From: Promethearchaeota archaeon
GTDB lineage: Archaea > Asgardarchaeota > Lokiarchaeia > Sigyniarchaeales > SOKP01
Direction: 5' to 3'
Assembly: GCA_016839705.1 (NCBI GenBank)
Contig: JAEOTR010000063.1
Location: 1 to 46,930 of the forward strand
DNA length: 46,930 nt
Positions within the stretch are counted from its first letter, which is position 1; the number at the start of each line of letters is the position of its first letter. A model generated the notes under the pieces. It saw only the letters and a program-made list of their open reading frames with translations, was not told where the DNA came from and made no database searches. The position numbers and the translations under genes are program-made. This document shows positions 16,893 through 25,256 of the stretch, piece by piece.

Positions 16893-17765
16893 CTAATATT
16901 CTCCATTATATCCGGGGTATTCTTCCCTCGGAATTAATTTCAACGCATCATTTTTACAAGCATGTCGACACACTCCACAACCAATACATACATCATAATT
17001 TACAACTACTCTTTTCATTGAAGGAATATATCTTAAAGCTCCAAGTTGACACATAGAAATACATGATTGACAACCCTGACAATTATCTTGGTTTAAATCG
17101 ATTATATACTCCGCTTTATACATAATATTAAGATCAAAACTATTTCTGAGAGTAAAAGCTCCACATTCCGGATTTTCACATGAACATATCGCATTTATAT
17201 AAGGTACTGGCTGAAACCACACCGATGCTATATATCCTTTCTTATTATTTTCTTCGAGTTGCCTCACAGCTGCTTCACGATCTAGTCTTACAGTTCTATC
17301 TTTTGGTATAAATCGAGGAAGCTTTTCAATAACCTCAGATAAAACTCCAAAATTGATACAAACAGCTTCTTTTTCTCCTCTTCTTTGCCAACGACACATG
17401 CAGTAATTACAAATTATCGGTTCTGCTGCTAATTCAGAAAGAATAATTTTACCATCTTCAAGAGGTATAACTTGTCCAAAATGACCATCTGCTCTAATCC
17501 CTTTTCTGTTTTTCTTTTGACTGTGGATCATGCCCTCAGCCATATTACGAAGTATTCTACCTATTATTGGCATTTTTAATTTATAACCCAAATCTGTTGA
17601 AGAAAATCCCATGATCTTTCTAATATATACTTGTTCATAATTCAGCCATTGTTCGCTTAAATAATCCTTGAGATTCATCTCATCGGCAAGTTGATCAGAA
17701 TAATTTTTCGCATTCATGTACCATTTCTCACCATTCGTTCCGTGAGAAAAACACCATTTACACAT
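16893..17765 (-). CDS. Multi-cluster iron-sulfur protein
   Basis: 290 residues. The C-terminal third carries two canonical [4Fe-4S] motifs: CQGCQSCISMCQ (Cys 229-239) and CIGCGVCRHACK (Cys 260-270). Ahead of them are further cysteines that may bind metal: Cys 2 and 5; CNYCMC (119-124) with C136; and CSCENPEC (194-201). The N-terminal half has no family I can name. It is cotranscribed with the 99-residue ferredoxin just downstream. Together they look like an electron-carrying subunit pair for a soluble redox enzyme; there is no signal peptide or membrane helix. Confidence 0.85.
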   Translation of the reverse strand: MCKWCFSHGTNGEKWYMNAKNYSDQLADEMNLKDYLSEQWLNYEQVYIRKIMGFSSTDLGYKLKMPIIGRILRNMAEGMIHSQKKNRKGIRADGHFGQVIPLEDGKIILSELAAEPIICNYCMCRWQRRGEKEAVCINFGVLSEVIEKLPRFIPKDRTVRLDREAAVRQLEENNKKGYIASVWFQPVPYINAICSCENPECGAFTLRNSFDLNIMYKAEYIIDLNQDNCQGCQSCISMCQLGALRYIPSMKRVVVNYDVCIGCGVCRHACKNDALKLIPREEYPGYNGEY

Positions 17766-17941
17766 TTCTTAAATCCCCTAATTTTAACTATATTTTTATC
17801 AATATATTTTAGATTTAATACTATATAACTTAAAACTTTTAATTTCTAAATTTGACCTTCAAGTATATGATTGTAGAACCTATTACAACTCTGTGAATAA
17901 TTTAAGAATAATATAATAAAAAGAGAAAAAACTTAATTTAT

Positions 17942-18397
17942 TCATTTTAAAAATGTTCTCTTCCCTAAGTAAATGAAAAGCTCCGCTAGTTCGAAGAGGG
18001 TTAAGGGCATTACTAAATTTGCCATATCAGTACGAAGTTCTTCCTTATCTCTGCCAGAAAGGATTAATGTCCTTATATCTTCAACATAATCATCCATATT
18101 CAAAAACAATATTTCTATTTTATCAACACCTGTCAGTTCCTCAATATCTTTGTCTAAATGTTCTTCTACATCATTAAGTAACCCCAACTTCAAATTAGGA
18201 TTCAGATCATACTTGATTATAAGTTTATTCATCTCTTCGATAATAATATTTAAACTTAAGTTCCAATCTGCATTTTCCTTATATTTAGGAATTAAAATAT
18301 CACTAATAATGATTTCAAAAAGCGTTGTCGGGGCTTTATCATCAAACTCTACTTCTGCCCCCGTACTTAATTTTACTTTCTTAAGATCTTCACTCAT
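17942..18397 (-). CDS. Small acidic protein of unknown function
   Basis: About 151 residues from the ATG at 18397 (MSEDLKKVKLSTG). In-frame TTG codons up to 18421 are less likely starts. It is mostly helical and acidic (for example DVEEHLDKDIEELTGVDKIE, DMANLVMPLTLFELAELF). I do not recognise a family. There is no membrane segment or metal motif. It stands alone between the Fe-S operon and a 468-bp gap. Confidence 0.65.
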   Translation of the reverse strand: MSEDLKKVKLSTGAEVEFDDKAPTTLFEIIISDILIPKYKENADWNLSLNIIIEEMNKLIIKYDLNPNLKLGLLNDVEEHLDKDIEELTGVDKIEILFLNMDDYVEDIRTLILSGRDKEELRTDMANLVMPLTLFELAELFIYLGKRTFLK

Positions 18398-18865
18398 AAC
18401 CAATCTCAACTCTAATCGCAAATTATTATAATCCTTAATAATTAATGGATTAAGATTTAATAAATATTTTTACTCATCATTATATTTAAAAAGTTAACAC
18501 AGGAATTACTTTCTTTAATCTATTGAGGAAATGATATGGTAACTTTATTTTGAGTAAGGAAAGTAGAAAAAGCAAAAAATCGGAAACCATGAATCTTAAA
18601 ATTTAAAAAGAGGAGACGTAATTTATCTAATAACAGGGTTAAGGGTTGAGGTATTTAGCCGATTGCTCGACTTTAGGTATAAGAATATATTGTCGTTTCA
18701 TGGTCTACCGATCTTTTATTTTAACAATATATATTGAAATTTTCTACTATTTAAAAATTTCCTTTTTGTCGTGTGAAAAAATCGAAATGTTTGTGAAATT
18801 AGTTTATTTGAACTTATAGTGGTGAAAACCATTAAAGAGAGATGTGACAAAATGGTACATTCTAG
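18398..18865. other. 468-bp intergenic region with a long-range inverted repeat
   Basis: No protein gene is apparent. ACCATGAA at 18586-18593 is exactly complementary to TTCATGGT at 18697-18704. The roughly 100 bp between them are richer in G than the surroundings (GGGTTAAGGGTTGAGG, then GCCGATTGCTCGAC). This could be a structured small RNA of about 120 nt, but I recognise no known family and 8 bp can arise by chance. Confidence 0.35.
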
Positions 18866-20059
18866 CTAAGATTTATTTAAATTAGGAAGGAATTTCTCAT
18901 TCGACAACTCAACAAGTGAATTGGAATACTCCATTATTTTTTTCGCGATTTCTGGGTTTTTGAGCATTTGAACTGCTACTTTTTCACCCCTATCCCATAG
19001 TAAATATGGTGTATCTTCATAAGGTACCTTTTCTTTAACTTCTTTTATCCAACTATCTGGTAATTCATTTGGTAAATCTATATCAAGCATTTTCGCTAAA
19101 AATATTGACCAAGCTCTTGGTACAACGGTCATTAAATAACCTCCTCCTCCTACAGCGAGCCATTTATTGTGACAATATTCACGGGCGCAAGTCTTGAGTG
19201 TTTGGGCGATGTCCCTATAGCCTGATAATGAAAAACCCATCTGAGTTAAGGGATCATCAAAATAAGTATCTACTCCTAACTGAGTTATTAAAATGTCTGG
19301 TTTATATGCTTCTAATAATTTCGGTGTTGTTCTTCGGAATAATTTTATGAATGTTTTGCTATTTGTCCCAGGTACCAGAGGAAAATTAATTGAATAACCT
19401 TTACCTTCCCCTTCCCCGATTTCATTAATGAATCCCGTCCCTGGAAAGAGAAATCGTCCATCTTGATGATATGATATAGTTAATACATTTGGATCTTCAT
19501 AGAATAACCATTGGACTCCATCACCATGGTGACAGTCAATATCAACATAGGCAATTCTTATATTTTCTTTTAAGGTTTTCAAATGATGGATTGCTACAGC
19601 GATATCGTTAAAAATACAAAATCCTGATGCTTTTTCTTTCCCTGCATGGTGAAGGCCTCCTGCAATGTTAAAAACAACTTTAAATTCCTCATCATTCCAG
19701 ACTTTATCAGCTGCAATGATACTTCCTCCTGACACTAAGGCCGCAGCCTCATACATACCTTTAAAAATGGGATTGTCTCCCGGACCTAAACCATAGATGT
19801 AAGGAGGAATTGTTCTATCACTTGGATCTATACTTAATTTTTTAATAATATCCACGTATTTTGGTGAATGCGCACGTTCTAGCTCCTCTCTCGTCGCTAA
19901 TCGAGGTTTAAAAAGCTCGAGCCTCTCATTTTCTAAAAGTTTTAGTTTCTCCATTAAACTATATGTTAATTTGAGTCTAAGTGGTCTAAAGGGGTGATCT
20001 CCCCCGAAATCATATTTTAGAAAATCTTCAGAGTAAATTAATCCAACTTTCTCCACCAT
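18866..20059 (-). CDS. Histone deacetylase / acetoin utilisation (AcuC) family deacetylase
   Basis: 397 residues, the usual length for AcuC and class I HDAC-like enzymes, which remove acetyl groups from lysines with a catalytic zinc. The active-site set is complete: GGLHHA (His 137-138); YVDIDCHHGDGVQ (Asp173 charge relay, zinc ligands Asp175 and His177); SYHQDG; QLGVD with zinc ligand Asp264; and VGGGGY with transition-state Tyr308. Substrates in archaea may be Alba, histone-like proteins or acetyl-CoA synthetase. It is a single gene; ATG GTG GAG at the start is unambiguous. Confidence 0.92.
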   Translation of the reverse strand: MVEKVGLIYSEDFLKYDFGGDHPFRPLRLKLTYSLMEKLKLLENERLELFKPRLATREELERAHSPKYVDIIKKLSIDPSDRTIPPYIYGLGPGDNPIFKGMYEAAALVSGGSIIAADKVWNDEEFKVVFNIAGGLHHAGKEKASGFCIFNDIAVAIHHLKTLKENIRIAYVDIDCHHGDGVQWLFYEDPNVLTISYHQDGRFLFPGTGFINEIGEGEGKGYSINFPLVPGTNSKTFIKLFRRTTPKLLEAYKPDILITQLGVDTYFDDPLTQMGFSLSGYRDIAQTLKTCAREYCHNKWLAVGGGGYLMTVVPRAWSIFLAKMLDIDLPNELPDSWIKEVKEKVPYEDTPYLLWDRGEKVAVQMLKNPEIAKKIMEYSNSLVELSNEKFLPNLNKS

Positions 20060-20258
20060 GATAGTGATTATAATCTAAATTCTTATTAATTTTTTTTAAA
20101 TATATTTTATAAGCTATATTCTGTAGGCCTTTAGCACAATTGATAAAACCAAGAAAAAAGAAGTAATATATAAGAGAAATTGTATTATCAAAATATCATA
20201 AGAAAAAATAAATATTTTTGTATAGAATTCATATAAAATTAATTTCTAACTTTTCAAC

Positions 20259-20813
20259 ATGAGTATTCCCTTTCGAAAATTTATAACTCGGGTAGGTCAG
20301 CATTCTGAATTTAAACCACTTAAGAATCGATTACTTAATTATTTAAAGCAAGAAAGCGAAAATAAGTACAAAAATTACCCGAGATTACTAGAGCTCATGA
20401 GGGGTTATTGGCCAAAATATCAATATAGATCCCGTATATCTCATCTTTTAACGGATTATCATGAAGAAATCTTTAGCTTTTATTTGAACTCATTCTTTCA
20501 CTTTCGAAAACGAGGGCTTTCTTATGAAGATCCAGAAGCACCTACTCCAGTTGACTTCAAACTGGTTTTCAAATATCACTATAACTCGAATGAAATTGGT
20601 GTGGTCGAGGATGTAATGAAGGAGTTAAATATTCAAGCTACAACCGAATCTATTCTAAAGAGAGTTTTTATATTTGCGATAAGTTCCTTTGGTTATATAG
20701 TCGAGCAAATATTTGGGAGACCTTTTGCTTTCCAATTTTTCGATATTTCTCTTAATTCTCTCCCCAACGATGAATGTGAAGTAGTAGCAATAATATCAGG
20801 AAGAGAACAATAA
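20259..20813 (+). CDS. Protein of unknown function
   Basis: 184 residues that I do not recognise. The N-terminal two thirds look helical and aromatic (LRRLL-type helices, LMRGYWPKYQYRSRISHLL, EEIFSFYLNSFFHFRKRG). The end has alternating strands (FAFQFFDISLNSL, ECEVVAIISG). There is no signal peptide, metal motif or membrane helix. It converges with the PDCD5 gene, ending 38 bp from it. Confidence 0.7.
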   Translation: MSIPFRKFITRVGQHSEFKPLKNRLLNYLKQESENKYKNYPRLLELMRGYWPKYQYRSRISHLLTDYHEEIFSFYLNSFFHFRKRGLSYEDPEAPTPVDFKLVFKYHYNSNEIGVVEDVMKELNIQATTESILKRVFIFAISSFGYIVEQIFGRPFAFQFFDISLNSLPNDECEVVAIISGREQ

Positions 20814-20851
20814 TTTTTTCAATCTATTGATTTAATCTACTTAAGATCCAA

Positions 20852-21280
20852 TTATTCCTTTGTTAAAAATGACCCTAGATCCATGAGATCATCACCACGT
20901 TTAACTTGGATTTTGCTCTTAACACCTTTCGCTTTACGTTCTAAATGCATTACAACATCAACGGGGATTTTTCTTGGGACTCCGCCTTGTTGTCGAATAA
21001 TTGCAATTAAATAGTCAATATTTCGGATAACATCGGGACTGATTAACTCATTGTAGATAGCTTGGTAAACATTGGGTTCATTCGTCTTAATTTTACTCAA
21101 ATAACTATATGCTTCTGGAGCTAATACTACCTTTAGAACAAATTCAAGTTTATCTGAAATTGAAACGACCCTCTCCTTCGCTGCTTCTTGTTGCTTTTTA
21201 GCTTCGATCATCGCTTGCATTTTTCTCATACGTATTTTTTCTAACTCGTGCTGTTCAATGTCTTTATTGTTTTCATTCAT
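20852..21280 (-). CDS. PDCD5/TFAR19-family DNA-binding protein
   Basis: 142 residues. It has the PDCD5 layout: an N-terminal charged helix (ELEKIRMRKMQAMIEAKKQQ), then a three-helix core with LAPEAYSYLSKIK and ISPDVIRNIDYLIAII, and a basic C-terminal strand ending in IQVKRGDD. Archaeal members bind DNA; the human protein acts in apoptosis and with the CCT chaperonin. The N-terminal extension and the core are somewhat longer than in other archaea (about 110-120 residues). It lies about 180 bp from the tRNA-Tyr gene. Confidence 0.85.
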   Translation of the reverse strand: MNENNKDIEQHELEKIRMRKMQAMIEAKKQQEAAKERVVSISDKLEFVLKVVLAPEAYSYLSKIKTNEPNVYQAIYNELISPDVIRNIDYLIAIIRQQGGVPRKIPVDVVMHLERKAKGVKSKIQVKRGDDLMDLGSFLTKE

Positions 21281-21489
21281 TTTCTTCTAATTCTTACTAA
21301 TTTTTTCTTATGAGTGTCTAATTATTATAGGGTTATATTTTAGTAATAGTATGTAAAATTAAACCTCTATTAGTGATTAATGATTATTAAAATAATAATT
21401 TTTGGAAGCTATATTTTTACTTCCTGTTAACTCTAATAAAGAATTAGAATATTGATAATAATGGTCCCTCCCCCCGGATTTGAGCCGGG

Positions 21490-21524
21490 GACCGTTCCCG
21501 ATTTGGTAGAAACGCACCAATATT
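21490..21524 (-). other. Variable region with probable tRNA intron 2 (about 30 nt)
   Basis: 35 nt separate the anticodon stem and T stem, but a class I tRNA has 4-5. The piece folds on itself (TTGGT...ACCAA), and the flanking CCGA/TCGG could form the 4-bp helix of a bulge-helix-bulge with GAA bulges on both sides. Cleavage there would leave a variable loop slightly longer than usual, so the exact sites are unresolved. Confidence 0.5.
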
Positions 21525-21530
21525 CTCGGT

Positions 21531-21579
21531 TTCGGCTGACGTAACTTCATTAGCCATAAGCTTTAGTACGCGATATTAT
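21531..21579 (-). other. Probable tRNA intron 1 (after position 37)
   Basis: A 49-nt insertion at the canonical archaeal site. Near its ends the anticodon side TCGGC|TGTA can pair with TACG...GCCGA, giving a bulge-helix-bulge-like structure. The boundaries may shift by a nucleotide or two because CCGA occurs twice (GCCGAAACCGAG). Confidence 0.7.
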
Positions 21580-21912
21580 CTACAGCCGAGCACTCTGACC
21601 ACTGAGTTAGGGAGGGGATATTTTTAAAATTAAATAGTAATGTAATTAATATATTTTTTATGGTTTTCTACAAGATTAGAAAGAATAATGATAAAGATCT
21701 ATTCCTTTTTTTTTTTGTACACACAAAATTCACTCTTTTGTTAATGAAAACTATTAAATTTGTTAACTATATAAGAATATTAAACAAAAATTTTCCCAAT
21801 AAAAAATACCAAAATACTTTTGTTGTGAAAAATTTTAATACTATAATAAATAGTTTTATAAAATTAGACTAGTATAACTACATCAATTTAAAAGGCTGAA
21901 TTTTATCAAAAG

Positions 21913-22431
21913 GTGAGAACCATCAGAGAAGAAACAGACTATACAGAATCGATCGAGGCCTACAAAAACGATCCCTTTGTTATTTTAGAACCATGGGGTA
22001 GGAGCATTGATCATTTACGCCTAACAATCATAGGAAAAAAGGGAACTCCATATGCAGAAGGGAAATTTGTATTTGAAATAAAATTTCCAGAAAATTATCC
22101 TTTTGCGCCCCCTTATGCCTACGCCGTTACCCTAATGTGGCATCCAAATATAGACTCCTCAATTCCTCCGGGTAAACTTAATATATGCTTGGATTTAATT
22201 AACCCAGATTTAGTCGGAAAGGTAGATGCAAGTACCGGGGCTTCAGGATGGACTCCTAGCAAAACTTTAACAAATATCATAGAAGCATTAAAAGGTATGA
22301 TGCACTACGAGGCTCCCTTCTTTAACCCAGGAGATCCTTTAAATCATGAAGCAGGAGAACAATACTTTCGAGCCTTAAAGAAGTTCGAGAGCAAGGCAAA
22401 GGCTTGGACAGACAAATATGCCCGAGATTGA
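21913..22431 (+). CDS. Ubiquitin-conjugating enzyme (E2)
   Basis: 172 residues with a full UBC fold. It would accept a ubiquitin-like protein from E1 on a cysteine and pass it to a substrate or E3. The signature WHPNID (HPN at 77-79) is followed 13 residues later by catalytic Cys92 in LNICLDLI. FPENYPFAPPYA precedes it and SGWTPSKTL (113-116) follows, as in eukaryotic E2s. The C-terminal helices include ALKKFESKAKAW. The start is a GTG at 21913; there is no in-frame ATG before the core. The E1 lies 5.6 kb downstream on the opposite strand. No ubiquitin, RING protein or Rpn11-type protease is in the window. The last nine codons and the 3' flank are duplicated at 25227. Confidence 0.93.
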   Translation: MRTIREETDYTESIEAYKNDPFVILEPWGRSIDHLRLTIIGKKGTPYAEGKFVFEIKFPENYPFAPPYAYAVTLMWHPNIDSSIPPGKLNICLDLINPDLVGKVDASTGASGWTPSKTLTNIIEALKGMMHYEAPFFNPGDPLNHEAGEQYFRALKKFESKAKAWTDKYARD

Positions 22432-22697
22432 AGGTGTTTAATTACTTTTTATTTATTAATTTTATTGTTTTAAACATTTAAAATGATTTTAGTACTAAAT
22501 GAGATTTCATAAAGAATTAGAATCATTCTATCATCATTTAAATAAGCTTTAACCTTTCTTTCAGAAATAATTGATTTCCATATTAATCCGAATATGAAAA
22601 TTTTGATCTCTTTTTTATAGATAGTTATTTAATTAAAGAAATATCTAAATTTTATTCCAAAAAAAAAATAAAAATAAACCTTAAATAGAGGATCAAA

Positions 22698-23114
22698 ATG
22701 ATTTTTCAATTAGGGGCAGTATTAATGGGACTCATCATTACCGCTATCTTAATTCCAATAATTATGTTTATTATTGGGGTTCTTGTTACCAGATGGTGGG
22801 CAGGGAAGAAGGGATGGGATGATTCCATGAAGTTAGCCCTGATAGTAAACGCTTTATGGTTTGTAATTGGGCTTGTAATAGGTTTGGCTTTGAGTTTTAC
22901 TGGTTTAGAAAATTGGATAGTTCAAATCATAAGTCTAATTATAAATATAATTCTTGGTGCACTCATCGTTAGCAAGATCTATGAAAAGGAAATGGGTGAA
23001 TCTCTTGTATTCGTAATTGTGATTCAAATTATACTATTCATCATTGCCTTAATCCTTGGTTTTATAATTGGAGCCATATTAGCCGTAGCCTTATTAGGAT
23101 TGATATTACCTTAA
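22698..23114 (+). CDS. Small four-helix membrane protein, paralogue A
   Basis: 138 residues with about four membrane helices: LIITAILIPIIMFIIGVLV, LIVNALWFVIGLVIGLAL, IISLIINIILGALIV and FVIVIQIILFIIALIL. Short charged loops lie between (TRWWAGKKGWDDSMK, SKIYEKEMGES). No family is recognised and no transport motif seen. Around four in five of the first 110 residues match its copy at 25523-25936. The loops are the best conserved parts, which suggests both copies have been under selection. A T-rich tract follows the stop. Confidence 0.75.
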   Translation: MIFQLGAVLMGLIITAILIPIIMFIIGVLVTRWWAGKKGWDDSMKLALIVNALWFVIGLVIGLALSFTGLENWIVQIISLIINIILGALIVSKIYEKEMGESLVFVIVIQIILFIIALILGFIIGAILAVALLGLILP

Positions 23115-23523
23115 AAGTAAAATATAATAAAAAATCCTTTTTTTTTTTATTTAATCGTTCAAACATATCAGAATTGCTAATTAGCCAATTATTATTTAAA
23201 AATCGTCTGTTTTTTGAAAATAACCTTTTTGAAGTTTATTTGACCCTATTTTCTTCTCTTTTTTCTTTGAATAAAGAAATAATCTCTGGATTTAATTCTG
23301 AGATAAAAGGTGAAATTAAGATAGTATAATATCCTCTTGAGTCTTGGATTCAAGATGGAGAGATTATATAAAGTTGATCTTTAGTTCCTGTTTTTGCTGC
23401 ATAGAATACGCACAGTTCTTTTCCAAATCATGAAAACCTTTGATAGGATCAGTTTAATCATCAATCTAGATTTGTTTTAAAAAATAAATATTTTTAAAAA
23501 TGATTTGATTTAAGAAAATATCT
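23115..23523. other. 409-bp spacer inside the duplicated segment
   Basis: No gene is seen. The spacer is shared with 25937-26390, including GAATTTAATTCTGAGATAAA-type and GAAAACCTTTGATAGGATCA-type stretches that have stayed similar. An AAATATTTTTAAAAA element about 30 nt before the ATG at 23524 is a candidate promoter and is present in the other copies. Confidence 0.55.
23138..23148 (+). terminator. T-tract terminator
   Basis: Eleven consecutive T residues lie 24 nt after the membrane-protein stop codon. Archaeal RNA polymerase terminates at such U-rich tracts without a hairpin. Confidence 0.5.
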
Positions 23524-24146
23524 ATGTCAAAAGTAAATACATTGATTAAAAAATCGAAGGGATTAAAAGCTAATTATATCGACCAGACGAAATTTGATAT
23601 ATCTTCATTTAAGGGGGATTTAGCCGAAAAAGCGTCAAAAATTTTACCAAAAATGTTTAAATGTATTCAAAAAGCTAGAAGAGATTACAGGGAAAAAATG
23701 AAAAATCTCCCAACAGAGATCCAAAAAGCACCCCCGGAGTTGTGGAATGAAATTGTTGAAAAAGCAGAGTCCTTAGGGATTGATCTTATTGGTTTTGCTC
23801 CCATTGATGATAATCTAATTTTTGAGAATGACTATGTCGGGGGAATCGACTTCTTATATGAAAATGGTATCGTATTAGGGATGGAAATGGATTATAATGC
23901 AATTAACACAGCTCCTGATCCCCTGCTGGTTTAGAATCTTTAAGAATATACGCTGAATTAGGCGAGGCTACTAATAAATTAGCAGATTTCATCAGGTCTA
24001 AAGGATTTAGAGCTATTGCATGTCATCCATTAGGTGGACCAATCCTTTATCCTGCCATGGCAGTTAAAGCTAAGATGGGGGAAATTGGGAGACAAGGGAT
24101 TTTAATCACCAAAAAATTTCATCAAGAATTAAGCACTAGAAATTAG
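23524..24146 (+). pseudogene. QueG/RdhA-like N-terminal domain protein, frameshifted and truncated (copy 1)
   Basis: The first frame runs 136 codons to a stop at 23934. The next frame then continues at once with ESLRIYAELGEATNKLADFI and ends at 24146. Alignment with copy 2 (CCAGAACCTCCAGCGGGTTTAG against CCTGATCCCCTGCTGGTTTAG) shows that one base has been lost near 23920. The joined protein resembles the N-terminal, cobalamin-binding half of the epoxyqueuosine reductase / reductive dehalogenase family: SLGIDLIGFAPID, GIVLGMEMDY, AIACHPLGGPIL, and GEIGRQGILITKKF, where the family continues with GPR-VRL. The C-terminal part with the [4Fe-4S] clusters is missing. It is therefore a decayed gene. 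Confidence 0.75.
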
Positions 24147-24177
24147 AAAAAAAAAAATGATTTTAGGAGATTTAATT

Positions 24178-24450
24178 TCACGAAAATAATCCGCCTAATA
24201 AACCTGCTAATAGAGTCAAGAGTATAATTGGAAAAAGAACCCACAGTATTAACGTAATAATTCCAAGTATCAGTCCTCCAGTGCCTAAACCTTTTGAATC
24301 ATCTACAATAATCCCAATTACGCCAAAAACTATTGCCGCGATCGCTAAGATAAGAGGTATTATGGGGTAGAAAAACCAAATCGTAAGTATTGCTCCTACC
24401 CCAGCAAGTAAACCAATAATTCCAAATATTTTTCCCAATATTTGCACCAT
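24178..24450 (-). CDS. Small hydrophobic membrane protein
   Basis: 90 residues, almost entirely hydrophobic, with about three membrane helices (IFGIIGLLAGVGAILTIWFF, IPLILAIAAIVFGVIGIIV, GGLILGIITLILWVLFPIIL). The glycine-rich pattern, with a short DDSKG loop, is like DUF4190-type proteins, which have no known function. It lies between the two copies of the duplicated segment, on the opposite strand. Confidence 0.7.
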   Translation of the reverse strand: MVQILGKIFGIIGLLAGVGAILTIWFFYPIIPLILAIAAIVFGVIGIIVDDSKGLGTGGLILGIITLILWVLFPIILLTLLAGLLGGLFS

Positions 24451-24616
24451 TTATTTAATTTTTTATAGGTAACACTTTGAAAGTGTATGATATTAATGGG
24501 ACCATGAATTATATAAATTTATTTTTTAAATTTAAATACGAAAAATTTAGAAACTCCTCTTACTCAATTATTATCTCTTCTCTTCTTGAATTTATGTTAC
24601 TATAATTTATCTATTA

Positions 24617-25105
24617 TTGGCGGCTATCTTGGCTATAGTAACTGCGTTACAATTAAAGAAGAAAACACGGGAATTAGCAGATATAAAAACTAAATCTATT
24701 GCTGCGAGATTGTTATTCATTACGGCTGAAATATTGTGGCTTATTATGGTTTCTTTGTTCTTCCCAATAGGAAGATTTCTTGGACCTCCTGAAATAGGTA
24801 TGACCTATACTTTTTGGTCAGTTAATTTCTTGTTTTTATCGATTCCTCTTCATACTGTGGGATTTGGAGTTATTGGGGGTTTCTTGTCAGCAGTTTTATC
24901 TCTTATTGGTACGGGTGCAGCAAGTTATTACTCAAAACCACGATCAACGAAAACTACTACTGAGAAAGAACTCGACCCACCTAAAAAAAAAGAAACTTCT
25001 TCAACTGAGTCAACCATAAAATTTTGCCCTGAATGTGGGTCAGAATTAAAACCACCTCTTCCAAAATTTTGTGGTGACTGTGGGTATGAATTAGAAAAAG
25101 GTTAA
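24617..25105 (+). CDS. Membrane protein with C-terminal zinc ribbon, start uncertain
   Basis: 162 residues if begun at TTG 24617. There are about three membrane helices (ILAIVTALQL, ARLLFITAEILWLIMVSLFF, FWSVNFLFLSIPL and the following G-rich helix), then a polar linker. A zinc ribbon at the end has CPECGSEL...FCGDCGYEL (two CxxC pairs). The reading frame stays open and hydrophobic back to 24590 (IYVTIIYLLLAAI), so the first helix is probably longer. No ATG or GTG is available there; the true start may be non-standard or the 5' end broken. This architecture is common for small archaeal membrane proteins of unknown role. Confidence 0.6.
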   Translation: MAAILAIVTALQLKKKTRELADIKTKSIAARLLFITAEILWLIMVSLFFPIGRFLGPPEIGMTYTFWSVNFLFLSIPLHTVGFGVIGGFLSAVLSLIGTGAASYYSKPRSTKTTTEKELDPPKKKETSSTESTIKFCPECGSELKPPLPKFCGDCGYELEKG

Positions 25106-25166
25106 AAATTAAATTTTTCTTTTTTAAATTACTTTTATGTTTATCTAAGTCTGTAAGTTCTTTTAC

Positions 25167-25230
25167 ATAAACATTTTTAAAAATAATTTGATTTTAGAAA
25201 ATAGTATAGTTAAGAGTGAGTATGTTGCTT
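25167..25230 (+). repeat. Third, partial copy of the reductase-like leader
   Basis: This 64-bp stretch matches 26311-26374 closely, from the TTTTTAAAAAT element through AAGAGTGAGTA to TTGCTT. It stops exactly at GCTT, the four bases shared with the E2 tail, so the junction of copy 2 lies in this microhomology. Confidence 0.7.
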
Positions 25231-25256
25231 GGACAGACAAATATGCCCGAGATTGA
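25227..25256 (+). pseudogene. Fragment of the E2 gene (last nine codons and stop)
   Basis: GCTTGGACAGAC... through TGA encodes AWTDKYARD, identical at the nucleotide level to residues 164-172 and the stop codon of the E2 at 21913-22431. It has no start codon or upstream coding sequence. Confidence 0.9.

Larger units (their letters stand above)
21462..21616 (-). tRNA. tRNA-Tyr (GTA), interrupted at two places, CCA encoded
   Basis: Read on the reverse strand. The acceptor CCCTCCC (21616-21610) pairs with GGGAGGG before discriminator A at 21465, and CCA is encoded at 21464-21462. The C1-G72 pair is the archaeal tRNA-Tyr identity element. The D stem is ACTC/GAGT, the anticodon stem CTCGG/CCGAG with loop CTGTAG...A, and the T arm CCCGG-CTCAAAT-CCGGG. 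Between G37 and the 3' half of the anticodon arm lie 49 extra nt, and between CCGAG and the T stem there are 35 nt where about 5 are expected. With both extra pieces removed (about 79 nt) a standard 73-nt tRNA results. The exact splice points are not certain. Confidence 0.9.
22402..24085 (+). repeat. Segmental duplication, copy 1 (ancestral position)
   Basis: About 1.68 kb, starting inside the E2 gene (residue 164) and including its 3' flank, the four-helix membrane protein, the following spacer and a reductase-like pseudogene. It matches 25227-26900 in order and orientation. The first 122 bp (22402-22523) are identical to 25227-25348; the remainder has diverged visibly. Because this copy is continuous with the intact E2, it is the original location. 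Confidence 0.88.

Noticed and set aside
21660..21872. 70-codon open frame just after the tRNA
   Set aside because: Its codons are dominated by Lys, Asn, Phe and Ile in line with base composition, it has no ribosome binding site, and no fold or motif is apparent.
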